DNA of 64,000 nt from Botrytis cinerea B05.10 (Eukaryota > Ascomycota > Leotiomycetes > Helotiales > Sclerotiniaceae), in contig NC_037319.1 of the NCBI RefSeq assembly GCF_000143535.2, positions 806,001 to 870,000 on the forward strand. The letters are read 5' to 3'. The notes under the pieces were generated by a model, which had not been told where the DNA came from, did not search any database, and saw only the letters and a list, made by a program, of their open reading frames with translations. Numbering within the stretch: position 1 is the stretch's first letter; each line of letters begins with the position of its first letter. Of this stretch, positions 24,355 to 35,456 are shown piece after piece. The translations under genes and the position numbers were made by a program.

Positions 24355-25434
24355 TTATTTCCCCCCATTCCCCTCACCCCCTTTCCTCCAAAACTTTTTC
24401 CAGATCTCAAAATTAACTCTATCCCTCTCCTCCATCCTCTCCATTCTCTCCATAGCTCTCCTTACCTCCTCCACTTCCCTGACAAATATCATCGTATGTC
24501 TTTTCTGCACACCCATTCCCGCTTTTATTTTTCCTTCATATGTATATGGAGTAGTATTCGTTCTTTTGATTTCCGCTCTTTCTCTTGTTGTTAATCCGAT
24601 TGCATTTTCCTCGTCGTATGGTTTGTTTCCTCTGCGATCCATTGATTGAGATACATGAGGTGAATGAAATGGATTGGAAGGATTATAAGTGTCAGGAATC
24701 GGATTTTCTTGTCCATCATCCGTATAAATCGATTCCTCATACATTGAATACCATTCACTTTCCCCCTCATCAGCCCATTTTCCAACTCCCATGTCCGGTC
24801 TAATTACTCGATTATATTCACTCCCCCTCTCTTGCCTCGCAGGCCCCGCAGACGTCACCATCGATCTCAAAGATTTTTCATCCCACCCTCTCCCACCCCC
24901 AATAAAACTCTTTGCATACCCTTCTTCCTCATCTTTACCCCATCCCACCCCACTATCAAAAGACATACTCCTCGAGTACCTCGACTCCGAATATCCCGAA
25001 AAGTCACTCCTCCTATTACTCGCTCCAATATTCTTTGAAAAATACGCCGGATCAGGTATTGTAGGTAACGGTTTCGTATCTAATTTCATATTAAATTGAG
25101 AGTGGTGTTGCGAAGAGTTAGGTTTTGGTCTCCCATTTAGTTTCAGAAATTTATTCCTCCGTATCGATTTCTGAATACGGGAAGAAAGGAGGAGGATGTC
25201 GGTTAGAGCTATTATGAGAAAGATGGAGACAGCAACTGCGGCTAGTATGCCGATGATATAGCCTGGGTCCAAACCTCTTGCTGGGGAGGCAATGAGATGA
25301 GGTTCAAGACCGGAAGAATTTGTAGATGACGATGTGGAGGGGACATTATTACTACTTCTCGTTCCATCATTATCTGAAGATTGAGGTATGCCAAACGGAC
25401 TATCCTGGCTCTGATCTTCGTCTCTTTTATACAT
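24355..25434 (-). CDS. Single-pass membrane protein with Ser/Thr-rich ectodomain, uncharacterised
   Basis: This is an intronless frame of 359 codons starting at the first ATG. Residues 1-57 are hydrophilic and Ser/Thr/Asn-rich, with no signal peptide. Residues about 58-82 (YIIGILAAVAVSIFLIIALT and following) form one strong transmembrane helix, followed by a basic stop-transfer patch (SRIQKSIRRNKFLK). The remaining roughly 270 residues are Ser, Gly and acidic-rich and likely cytosolic, ending in a short charged coiled coil with repeated ERME and a Gly/Lys tail. The layout recalls fungal Skg6/Mid2-like one-pass surface proteins, but no diagnostic motif is present, so the family is not assigned. 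The C-terminal coding end overlaps C-rich flank DNA. Confidence 0.65.
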   Translation of the reverse strand: MYKRDEDQSQDSPFGIPQSSDNDGTRSSNNVPSTSSSTNSSGLEPHLIASPARGLDPGYIIGILAAVAVSIFLIIALTDILLLSSRIQKSIRRNKFLKLNGRPKPNSSQHHSQFNMKLDTKPLPTIPDPAYFSKNIGASNRRSDFSGYSESRYSRSMSFDSGVGWGKDEEEGYAKSFIGGGRGWDEKSLRSMVTSAGPARQERGSEYNRVIRPDMGVGKWADEGESEWYSMYEESIYTDDGQENPIPDTYNPSNPFHSPHVSQSMDRRGNKPYDEENAIGLTTRERAEIKRTNTTPYTYEGKIKAGMGVQKRHTMIFVREVEEVRRAMERMERMEERDRVNFEIWKKFWRKGGEGNGGK

Positions 25435-26232
25435 GTTGCTTTTAGATGAATTAAGGGAAATCTATATCCTCCAACTAGCATCGCAGAAAGAAAACATTAG
25501 AAAGTCGATGTTATTAGCTAGCCCATCAAGGGCGCTTTAGGAAGTGAACAAAAGAAGGAAAGATTAAGTGAAGAAACAGATACAAAGGTCAAGAAATCAA
25601 TGATTAGACCGACAATAACAGACAAACTTATCAATTCGCTCCATACTCTCACTTCTTACCCTATCCGTCAGTGCTTACGAGAAGCAAAGTAAAAATATAA
25701 CACTCTCGCCAATTACACAAACCATAATGCAATTTTACCATTCAACATTCCACGTAAGAAGTCTTTAATGCAATTCTATATAGTAGTTCGTTATGGGACG
25801 AAAATATACTATTCAAACAATAAACGAAACATATCATGAGAGAGATCGGAAATTTTGTATCTGACAGGTGCATTTTAATTCGTCTTTTAAAGCTTTGGCA
25901 TGAATACATGAGATGCCAAACTGTTTGAAGAGGAGCTTGCCCCTCAGAAGTCATCGAGCGGACCATGCACCGGAATGCACAGACTCCGTCCTATCCGCTC
26001 TCTCAGCAAATGGAAGGGGCCCAAAGATCAAAACGACTGTGCACTATCATGCAATAAGTAATAATACCATGCTACTATACTGTGTAGCTACAGACACGAT
26101 GAGTTTCGAAGCATCCGTGTTTTGTAGGCGAGACCTAGGTGTGGTGAAAACTTTGTCAGGGTAGCTTTTCACCATCCGCACAAGAATAATTGCTTATCAA
26201 TCCTGGAACTTATTTAGATAACGACCCTCTCG
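25435..26232. other. Intergenic promoter region, no supported gene
   Basis: This spacer sits between two divergently transcribed genes. It has short frames only and no repeats of note. Confidence 0.45.
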
Positions 26233-26796
26233 ATGTCTCTTTGCGACAATTTCATGCCAAAATTTGACAATAATCGAGATATGCCTAATAGACCGTCCTT
26301 CCAATTTCGTCCCGCGCGTTCAAATCAGTCCAGTTGTTCAAATCAATGCAATCGATATGAATCAACTACCAACGACGGCGCGCGACACGACTTGAGCATG
26401 AGATCTACCGTAGATACGAACCTCACGAGAGACTCTTCTGTTAGCAATGAAATAATTATGCAGAGAAAGATATCACAAAAGAACAAATTTTTCAAGCAAT
26501 ATGGTATTGTACCATACTCTGCAAGGTATATACAACAACATATATATCGAAGCAAAGATAGAACGCTAACAATATAAAGCACTGAGAAGAACGAGGAAAA
26601 CAGTATGACATGGCGAAGTCAGCCAATAAAAAAAGGAACAGCGTGGTTCAAGGGAATGAGGAAGAGCAGACCCGTTGATAGCCTTGTTACTCTGAAAGAC
26701 TCTTCCATTGGATTGCTCCGTTCTGGTCGTGAATCTCCTCGCGGATACGCAAAGATGTTCAATGGGGATGTTTCGAAATCAAGTATAGAACAATAA
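26233..26796 (+). CDS. Small basic Ser/Asn-rich protein, two exons, uncharacterised
   Basis: Two frames join exactly at canonical splice sites: exon 1 is 26233-26525 and exon 2 is 26580-26796. The 54-nt intron has donor GTATAT, branch GCTAAC about ten bases from the acceptor and acceptor AAAG. The joined frame is 169 residues starting at ATG 26233. The product is hydrophilic, Ser, Asn, Arg and Lys-rich, with two CysX2-3Cys-like spots (SSCSNQC) in the N-terminal third and no signal peptide, membrane segment or known domain. The canonical intron is the main support for a real gene. Function is unknown and the protein may be lineage-specific; a 5' extension by additional exons cannot be excluded. 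Confidence 0.45.
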
Positions 26797-28417
26797 AGTG
26801 GCTAGCTGAGTCGAAATCAAACCCGCCCGAGCAGTAATGTTTGTATGCTGACCTAGCATCAACTATATCGTCACTAACAGAGTACAGGAGGATGCCGCAC
26901 ATCTGATTCGTGATAGTATATTCCGAATCTCGATAGAATTGACACTTGCTTTTTTGATTCCAGGAGTTCGGCGATTTGTTTATTTCAACTGATTTGCGAT
27001 TTATTTGCTTCGTCTGACAACTGGCGAGGTGGACGAAGGTTAGACAGATAGAACTAGGAGAATAATAATTGACTAGAATGATCGAAGTAAGATGTCGGGA
27101 ATTTTCAAAACCACTGCAATTTCAAAGCCACAAGTGCCCGAGCTTTGAGACGTACCGATGGTGGAACGTCTAATAGTTTGTTCAAAATTCAAACATAGTG
27201 AGTTGTCTGTGCAACTACAGTGTTTGAGAATTGAAAGTTACAGATGATTGATTTTTTGCGAAACGATCAATTCGTACTGGAAAATTCCAAAATAAAATCG
27301 ACTAACATGTGAAAGCAACTCAAGGTCGTCATTCCAATATCATGCTTCCTCGCGCAGGTTGCTCGGGCTTCTCCGTAAAGCCTGGAACTATTTCGGTCAG
27401 CTAACACAGATTGTAACCGTAGATCGGGTAAAAGCAGTGTAACAACTCATTGTGCGCGACCGTATTGGACGAAAACTCGTATGCTCTTTTCATCCAAGAT
27501 TAACTTTTTTCTAGGAATCACAACCGACGTTAAAGTTGAATGCCATGGGATGTAAATTAATACTATTGAGAAGTTGACAAATTATCGTAGATCTCAGTTG
27601 CAATTATATAATAGAAACTAAAAGGTCTTATGACACCTTCTTGATTCGATAAGAATTTCTTTGAATCTACGTGTAGCAACTAGGATGAGTTCCGATTCGA
27701 TTTCTGAAAATGAAGATTTGATTCGTGAATAGAAATTACCATGATATGTCAGGACTCCAGCACAGGGTTTTCATTAGGAATCTGTTGGTCGTTCCAAAAG
27801 TGTACACTTGCACAGACTTAGGAGGGCCGATTAATTGTTGGTGGTGGTGAATCTTTTGCGTCAATTTAATTTGTCAAACAACATTGAGGGGGTTTACTTT
27901 CAGTCTCTTTTGTCCTTGCCAGCTTCAACAAGACTCTTGTATGTGTATGTACGCTGTGAAGCCTTGCTTCAAAGGAAAATATAATGTCAAACTTTGGTAT
28001 TCGGATGACTGCATGCATTCGGAAAATATTTTGCTACCAAAATGCTGCGAGGGGGAATTAGGGGAAACTTTTCTCAAGAGAAGTAAAGCAATAGCTCAAA
28101 TTCGGAACTTCGGTAGGGAAAAGTGTCCCAGAAGCTTTAGTGGCTCGAGTGACAACTTCTTACTTGTAAGTAAGATCAGATGTCAAAAAGATATCTTCCT
28201 CGGTATCGGAAGAAATTTGCCGATATGGTTAGTATAGTGTGCGGAGTAGTGTAGTATAGGTTGGTTGGCGTATTACCCCGGACTGTGCATAATCATCCTT
28301 GTCATACCCCAGAATCTCGAGACTTTACCCCAATCAGATTGAATCCAATAAATATTCCCGCCTCTAGATTTTTCGCAGTATAATAAGAGGAATACGAACT
28401 TCTAGTATTGGCCACAG
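26797..28417. other. Intergenic, no supported gene
   Basis: This is AT-rich spacer. A 117-codon frame at 27884-28237 (+) is Cys-rich but starts with a non-ATG codon, lacks a signal peptide and has no splice partner. Confidence 0.4.
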
Positions 28418-28741
28418 TCAGAATAGTTGAAATGGTAGGTGCCATTGGAAGACTCTTTCGGTAGTAAGTGTTAGTAATGTTGTTCCTGCATCACAATGAG
28501 AGGTTACCTCTTAAAGTTGACTGACCCATAAGAGCCATATCCAATCACTGCCACATATTGCCCTAAGTATGTAACACACTTGCCATATACTTAGTGGACA
28601 TGTAGGACATCTCTCTTGCCGTAATTCAAGCTCTCTGTGAGCTTGTTGATCCTGCTTTTTCGATCGAACAGCGTTCTCCGCGCAAGTGGCCGGGTTTCTC
28701 CAAGCTGACTCGATACCCTGTTTGTCGCTCGTTGGCACCAT
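28418..28741 (-). pseudogene. Small gene with canonical intron and probable frameshift, uncharacterised
   Basis: An ATG at 28741 opens a charged, protein-like segment (AWRNPATCAENAVRSKKQDQ and RCPTC). Near 28600 the coding character continues in a different frame (YVAVIGYGSYGSVNFKR). It then runs into a textbook 53-nt intron, 28507-28455, with donor GTAACC, branch TACTAAC and acceptor AAAG, and a short last exon ending with TGA at 28418-28420. Either a 1-nt frameshift or a weak 46-nt intron (donor GTCCTA) is needed to connect the two segments. The product, about 90-100 residues, is not recognised. The perfect branch site argues for past or present expression; the frame problem argues for decay. 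Confidence 0.35.
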
Positions 28742-28875
28742 TGACGGGTATTGTTACGAAATAGGAAACGAGTTGTTGGTTGTCCCTTGGCTGATCATTT
28801 ACTACAGAATGTGGAGTAATTAGACATAATGGAATATCTTCCTAAATTGACTCTCGTATTAGTCTTGTTCACAGA

Positions 28876-28882
28876 TATATAA
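28876..28882 (+). promoter_or_regulatory. TATA-like element upstream of the CFEM gene
   Basis: TATATAA lies 143 bases before the CFEM start codon, and a C/T/A-rich leader follows. The position suits a TATA box for a strongly or inducibly expressed surface protein. This is a motif match only. Confidence 0.35.
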
Positions 28883-29024
28883 GTGTGTTCATCTGCAGCT
28901 CTGGGTGACTTACTCCTCCAACCGTCTTTCAAAATCAGACATCAAAACTCTCTGTATATCATCGATCATTTTTGTTGCCAATCACTCGTTTTAAGGCAAT
29001 CCTTATACTCAAATAACCATCAAA

Positions 29025-29722
29025 ATGCAATTCACCATCGTCTCAGTCTTGGCTCTTGCCAGCTTGGCTCTTGCTCAAGACAGCGGAATTCCAAGTTGCG
29101 CACAACCTTGTATTGACGATGCAGCTAAATCAGAGACCACCTGTGGAGCTACCGATAAAGCCTGCCAATGTCTACCCGACAATGTCTCGAAAATTCAAAC
29201 CGCTGCTACAACCTGTGTCATTAAGGAGTGTGGTATCACCGTCGCTTTGAGTAAGTGGTATATTCTGATCTTCAAATCGATCAAACTGACTCCAGTTTAG
29301 CCGTTCCGGATGCCGCTGCTAAGGAATGTGCTTCTCTCCCTGCCTCATCCGCTGCACCAGCTTCTACTAGCTCTGCTAGCGCTGCTCCATCTTCTGCTGT
29401 CGAATCCAGCAGCTCTGCTGCCGCTCCTTCTTCATCTGCTGCCGAGTCGTCACCTGTGGTCTCTTCTACCGCCGCCTCTACTCTTGTCTCTTCTACCGCC
29501 GCCTCTACTCCCGTCTCTTCTACCGCCACCCCCACTCCCGTCTCTTCTGTTGCCGCCACCACAATCACTTCGGGCGTAGCTGCACCAACTGGCTCCAACG
29601 CTACAGCTACCGGTCCATCGCCTACCTCATCGACTGCCCCATTCACTGGCGCTGGAGCTCAAGTTAAAGCTAGCTTTGCAGGCGCCCTTGTCCTCGGTGT
29701 CGTCGCTGCCCTTGCCTTCTAA
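29025..29722 (+). CDS. CFEM-domain GPI-anchored cell-wall protein
   Basis: Exons 29025-29250 and 29301-29722 flank a 50-nt intron (donor GTAAGT, acceptor TTTAG), giving 215 residues. Residues 1-17 form a signal peptide ending at LALA. The CFEM domain follows (about residues 19-105) with eight cysteines in the family spacing (CAQPC, TTC, CQC, TTC, KEC, KEC) and the Asp before CxC (TDKACQC), a residue tied to haem-iron binding in some CFEM proteins. The remaining sequence is Ser/Ala/Thr/Pro-rich with near repeats of SSTAAS, typical of O-glycosylated stalks, and ends with a GPI signal (small residues around GAGAQ, then hydrophobic FAGALVLGVVAALAF). It probably sits at the cell surface; roles in iron capture, wall integrity or host interaction are known for the family but cannot be chosen here. 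The intron falls inside the CFEM domain. Confidence 0.92.
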
Positions 29723-30461
29723 GCAATCGGACGAATGATAAGGATATGAAGGTTGTAATAATGATGGAATGTTAAGGTTTGGACGGCTTTGAAAGTTTGG
29801 AAAAGGAACTGAAGCTGGAAGCTGGAAAAGTAAATGAACTTGATGTGTATGACCGCCGGGTATTAAAATTAATTCTTCACACTAAATATTGTAATGGCTT
29901 ACCATTTTAACTTTACCATGAAATCAATGCATATGAAAATAACTGCGTCTTATTGTGCATCCTGCAATGTGATGAAAGAAACGAAACGAAGTGTAAAAGA
30001 AGCAAGTGAGTCTCAGAGATGGGGGTCCCTATGGGCTTTATGTATTTCTGCGTCGAGGTCCAGATATCAATCACGCAAGAAACTATATCGATGGCGATAA
30101 CGTCGCGTTATCGCTCAAGGGGGGGATCCCCTTCGGGATTCGCATATCCATTTCAGAGCCTCGATGTTTCCTGCGACGAGATCAATTCTTTTCGGCGGGA
30201 GCAGTCGAAAATGCAATATTGCCATCTTGGAGCCCCTCGATGCTTGCTTCGGTGATACAAAATGGAAAACGATGTGAAGATAAGGAGGATAAGGTATTAC
30301 TGCGCTAGGCCCAATGAAGCTTTAGTGGGCAATCACCTGTTTACTCATTCACCCGTGATTTTTATGATTTGTTTGCTGTGAGGTGCCGGAGAAATCGAAA
30401 TATTGATCCAAGCAAAATGAAAACAGTAGACTGCTTCATAGCAACTACCCTTATTGTGAAG
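29723..30461. other. Intergenic with hairpin; possible coding segment 30006-30290
   Basis: After the CFEM 3' flank an open segment from 30006 to about 30290 (+) reads like protein (GGIPFGIRISISEPRCFLRR). It has no ATG and might be an upstream remnant of the G-alpha-like fragment that follows. A perfect 9-bp hairpin occurs at 30094-30114. Confidence 0.35.
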
Positions 30462-30933
30462 TACACTTGTCTCCCCTTCATCGCCGAGAAGGCGTCAAAG
30501 CGACGGGACGATCAATGCTACACTTAATGAACAGCAGAATAAGAGTCTGCTTTCTCCTCGTCGGCCAACTCCGTGCAGACCTCGATTGATCGTTATAGAA
30601 GCTGATCTTGGATCAATAAGCAGAAACTCTGTTGTGGCAGGGTCTTTGATGACCGGAGTTGCTCCAACGTATATCTACGATCATTCCCAATATACATTCG
30701 AAAGAAACGAATTCGTTCTGTCTCTAGAGCGATGCGTCGACATATTCGGCAACCTTAGAAGCTCCGCTAGCAGAAGCTTGATTTCAGGGTCTCCTGTTGT
30801 TTGGCTCATAAATCTACAGAAGGATGAGGTAATTCTTGAAGAGACAGAAGTCAGGCGTCTTCAGATATCATCTTTTTGGACTTTTGGTGCCTTTGAAAAT
30901 ACTATCAAGCGGATCATAATACAAGAGAAGTGA
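30462..30933 (+). pseudogene. Divergent or degenerate G-protein-alpha-like fragment
   Basis: An open frame from a stop at 30457-30459 to TGA at 30931-30933 has no good ATG. Its middle resembles the C-terminal half of heterotrimeric G-alpha proteins. The stretch from YIYDHSQYTF through LERCVDIFGN fits the segment after switch II, and VVWLINLQKDE occupies the place of the NKxD guanine-specificity motif (ILFLNKxD in the family) with the Asn-Lys altered. Its end (FWTFGAFENTIKRIII) resembles the TCAT-to-C-terminal helix with TCAT lost. The roughly 30-residue region between these is missing. The P-loop and switch regions are not found upstream. This is a remembered-family comparison, not a search result. 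The alternative is a lineage-specific frame with chance similarity. Confidence 0.27.
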
Positions 30934-33900
30934 GAACCAAGTGGCTTTGATCTATGGCTTAAGCTTTTCCCATGAATGTTAAATATGCTCAGATATAGCT
31001 TATACCTTCTCCTCAACCTCTGTCAATCGCCTCTCTCTCTCTATTTCTTTTTATCACATAAGATGTTAGCCTTGTACCTGATTCTTTCTTGTTTAAGATT
31101 GCATCAGAATTGTCTGTGGTATTTCAGATGCTTCTTCCTGAGTTGCGCTTCATTTGCAAATACGACGCATAGCAAGACTGCAAATCAATATTTCAAATCA
31201 TGACGCTATACTGTTTATAGCTGCGCTGTCTCGGTCTGCCTATGGTGCAATCTTTGTTCTCCCCGCCAAAAAAACCATATTATGACTCCTTGTTCATTTG
31301 AATCATGCCGTATGAATTATGCGGCATAATAATACTCCGTTTACTCGGATCACTCACTACAATGACCCTGAACCAGTCGCTCGCATCCCCAGAACTAATT
31401 GAGAATAAATATCCTCCACTATCAGGGTCTCTATCAAATCCCTTATGCCGCAAAGACGCATGCCATATTTCATGGGAGTGATGTAGACGGTCTCATGATC
31501 ACTTTCATGCATTTATTCTTGTTACCGCACGGTTTTATATGTTGGTATCACCTCAGTGGTTATCATGACGTCTTCATATTAGGTATCTGGTTTAATGCAT
31601 TGTGTCTATCTATTCGAGGTTCAGAGCTACGAGAGCTATATGAAATACGTTCGTGCGCTAGCGCGCTATTGCACTCATGTGTGCATATTTACTCATGTCG
31701 CAACGGTATATCTCCACGATTTTCATGGGCTTGACATTAAGAAATGTCTCATGGCAACAATTGCAAATCCAAATTTGTTCAACGGTATTTTCCATGACTG
31801 GGCTCATGAGTAACAACTACGGTTCTAGTTTGCACGAAACTAAAGATGGTTTCAAGCATACTAAACTCCATGCCTCTAACTGCCACAAAATGAAGACTGA
31901 CTGGATCCATGCACTCTATCGGGCCTATAAAGCTGTCAAGCACCCTGAAATCATTTTTATGTTTATCTGAGGGGGGAGTTTCAAGGTATCTATGTCAGAG
32001 CTTCATATTCTTTATTGGCGTATTGTCACAAACAAGTAAAAAGACGGCGAAAAGGTCACTTTTAAAATCATCACATACGCTTATGCGAGCAATTCTGCAC
32101 TCTCAATTACCGTCCCTTGGATCGTGGAAGTGTCCAGTGTCATGATATTTCTGCTTGATGCGTATCGTATGCTGTAATTTGGTTTCCTTCGCGAAGTCAT
32201 GAGTTAACGAAGATCGGCGTGTAAGTGAACGACGCGATACGAGATCTTTTACGGGGAAGGGTTCGGGGAAAGAAATCGAGAGTAAGAGATTGATTTCAGA
32301 TCTTGCAAGTAAAGCTAGAGGGAATCGAGGATGGGATTGGTATGAGAGTAACCACGGAAATGGTCGACGTTTGGGTGATACGAGAGAGAGAGAGAGGATG
32401 CACTTGAGGTGGTCAAAATGGTGGTTTGCAACTTCCATTGGAGAACTTACGAAAATACTGCCCCAATTCACGTGTTGAAGACGGCAAAGCTTTGAATTGA
32501 CTTGTTTGTTTCAAATTATCTGATCATCAGTTATCTATCATCTCAAATTTCCTAGAACGTCAATCCTTTATGTCCGGAACGAAACGAAATATTCATAGAT
32601 TGTTCTCAAATCCAATATGAATTTCCGGAGCCCAAATTCAAATCTTATTGAAGCACTCTCTCTTTGTACACTTCGATCCCGGCCACTCTTCTTGCCCCCA
32701 GCGAGGTTCAAACCTTTTGGGAATCATCCAGAAGAAATGCCTGGAAGCCCTCTTGCATTATTGAGCCCACCATTGCTCCCTACATAACGAGTGATGAATT
32801 CTAAGTTCTTGGACTTCTTTGGTTGTAGATGCCAAATTATGCTCAATTCGTGTAGATCACTCTCCACTACGTTGCTCTGACAGCCCGATCTGGACTTAGG
32901 TAAAAGTGGTCCATCAGAAATAGCATTCTTCGTGACTCTAGATCTATCTACCAAGTCCAAGACCGTCTGCTTGGCTATTAGCTAAACGTTCCAGAACTCC
33001 GGCTATTATGCTAGGACTTTTTGAGTATGCAAAAGCATCTGAATGTCCAAAATTAACATTTTTGTTGTTGTTGAACACACTTAGAGTGATTAGGCATTAG
33101 TTTGATATGATTAATTCCTTCAAAGAAACTTTTGCAAGCTTTGAATGCACATTGGCAATATCTAGATAATAGCATTGAAATCTCCGTATGGACTGAATAC
33201 GTACCGGAGAGCCAATGCTCAATTCTTCCCTGTATCGTCTATGCCATACTAAGCAATCAGTGATTGATATAATATTAATAATTCTATGAAGAATCTAGCC
33301 TTGGGGAGATCCCACGCAGATTGTCATCACGGATCAGGAATCAGTGATCACTCATTCCCTGTACCAGGAATGTGAAGACAAATTCCCACGTCTTACGCGG
33401 ATAAGAAAGGTTTTCAAGTCCTAAGCGGCAGATATCTAAAATCGTCATAGTTGAACTGATAGATCAAACATATAATCCTGCAGCTTCGGAACAAAAAAGA
33501 CTGCGGGGTATTGTTCTACCTTGTGTTGGGCTACGCGAACAATATTAACCGACTTTCAATGGGGGTCTTACATACAACCTCGTCTTTAATCATGAACTCA
33601 TTCACGTTCTGTTATTCGCTAGAATATTTCGAAATCGAGCTTTCAGGGGTAATGGCTTTGGTACTAGATTTTGACTTGTCGCTAGCGAAATAGGAGGCTT
33701 AAGTTGGCGATATTGGGCTATCCAACCCAACTACATTTATACAGCAGTCTTGATTGTATTTCGACAACTCAAACAATGGGTTTTCAATCTTAAATTAGAT
33801 TTGAAACCTCGAGTCATCCCATTTGATCCGTCTCGATGTTGGATCTGGAAGATATGACATCTTTGCAGACCTTGCCTGTTTCAACACGCTGCAGCAACCA

Positions 33901-34921
33901 TTGTAAAGCATTATTTTTTGGTAAGAGGATCTACAGCATCTAGCTGGAAGTATGATTGTATATCTGGAATGCAAGAGACTCAGCACAGATTCTGAATGTT
34001 TAATAACCAGTGAATGACTCTGATCCACACTCGAGTAAGGAATGTCGAAGCTTGAGGAACTGACTCCCGGGTGATTTATTTCACTATCCACGAATTCTAC
34101 CTCTTCCTTCCGATTAACTCACGATATTCAGCCGGCAGCTTTCAATAGGCAGACGCTTCAGGTATGTTTTCGTTCTGGAAAACTGTGGACTATTGTACAG
34201 TTCTCATTCTCTACAATCAGATGAATTTTCGAGATCATAACGCAGCAAGGATAGAATGAACTGGATAAGAAGATGTTGGATATATACCCCATCTGCGCGA
34301 TGTTTAAGTTTGGTATTTTTATGAATCACCTCATTATTGCAGTGTTCCTAAAATGTAGATATGCTACTCAGCATCAAAAAACAGAGAGTTTCCACCTCAG
34401 ATCTATCCAGGCGGACGAACTTCGATTCAGAAAGCCGGGCCTAGTACTTCTGAGTTCTCATTCTCTACGATCATGCTTCGGATTTACCAAGAACGACACG
34501 GGAATATATGTGTAGATTCATAAGAAAGCTGGCCGTCCAAGTATTTTCTCGCGTTAATACTTCTTCTATACCACCGAGAACTCGTTAACATCGGAAACAT
34601 ACTCAATCTTCCCAATCAATAAATCTACAAACTCCTCCTGCTCGCACAACTAGCTCATCGTATCCGGACATACCTATACACATTCTCGAAACCTACCCAT
34701 CCCCTCTAGATCATAGGACCAAATCCAAAAATAAATCAACAGCAAGAGGTTACAAAAGGCTATCGACAATGCGATCTAGTAGTTATTTCCTCAACGCGAA
34801 GATCAAAGCTCATGAGAACATTCTCTTTAATTTCTCCATACCAAATTTCCCATACGAGGCAACTAATAAACTTCAATGCATCCTCATAATATTAGTCCAG
34901 CCAAGTCTGCATCAAAGTTCA

Positions 34922-34978
34922 CGCATGCATGCATGCATTCATTCATTCATTCATTCACTTCCTTCCTTCCGTCCTTCC
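34922..34978. repeat. (GCAT)n(TCAT)n(TTCC)n microsatellite
   Basis: Three adjoining tetranucleotide runs: CATG/GCAT, ATTC and TTCC/GTCC. Confidence 0.85.
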
Positions 34979-35430
34979 ATTCCCTTCCATAGCATTGCCA
35001 AATTCAAAATTACACTTTCCGACCTCATCTCCCGACGACCCATCTCACTGCAACTAACGCCTATCCAATTTCCCTCCCCTTCATCGCCACTAACCTCGTC
35101 AGCGCCTCGCACCGATCCGCCAACACGCATGCATTTATCAAAACACATTTCCACTCACGGTCTTTCCCCAATCCATCCAATCAAATCACAAATTCTCCCC
35201 CCTCCCCCCCCCCAAAAAAGAATGAAAAAAAAAAAGAGATTCAAAGAACGATTATACTTTTCCGCCTCAATTTCCACTGCCACAATTTCCACTCACTCCA
35301 AGCACTCATCATCGGTGGCGCCGAAATCTTCGCGGCCCGAGCACCGGCACTTTGTGTCCCCTTCTGCTTAGTCTTGTCTTACCTTTGTGAGTAATAATAA
35401 TGTCTTACCTTACCCGCCTTCCACGTTGTT

Positions 35431-35456
35431 GTTCGTTCGTTCGTTCGTTCGTTCGG
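35431..35456. repeat. (GTTC)6 microsatellite
   Basis: Six uninterrupted GTTC units followed by GG. Confidence 0.9.

Noticed and set aside
27884..28237. 117-codon Cys-rich + frame as a possible secreted protein
   Set aside because: Non-ATG start, no signal peptide and irregular Cys spacing.
29281..29646. 121-codon - strand frame rich in Val, Glu and Ala
   Set aside because: Mirror of the Ser/Ala/Thr-rich CFEM stalk on the other strand.
34769..35371. 200-codon + frame
   Set aside because: Much of it is CATT/TTCC microsatellite and A/C-rich sequence; no coding signature.
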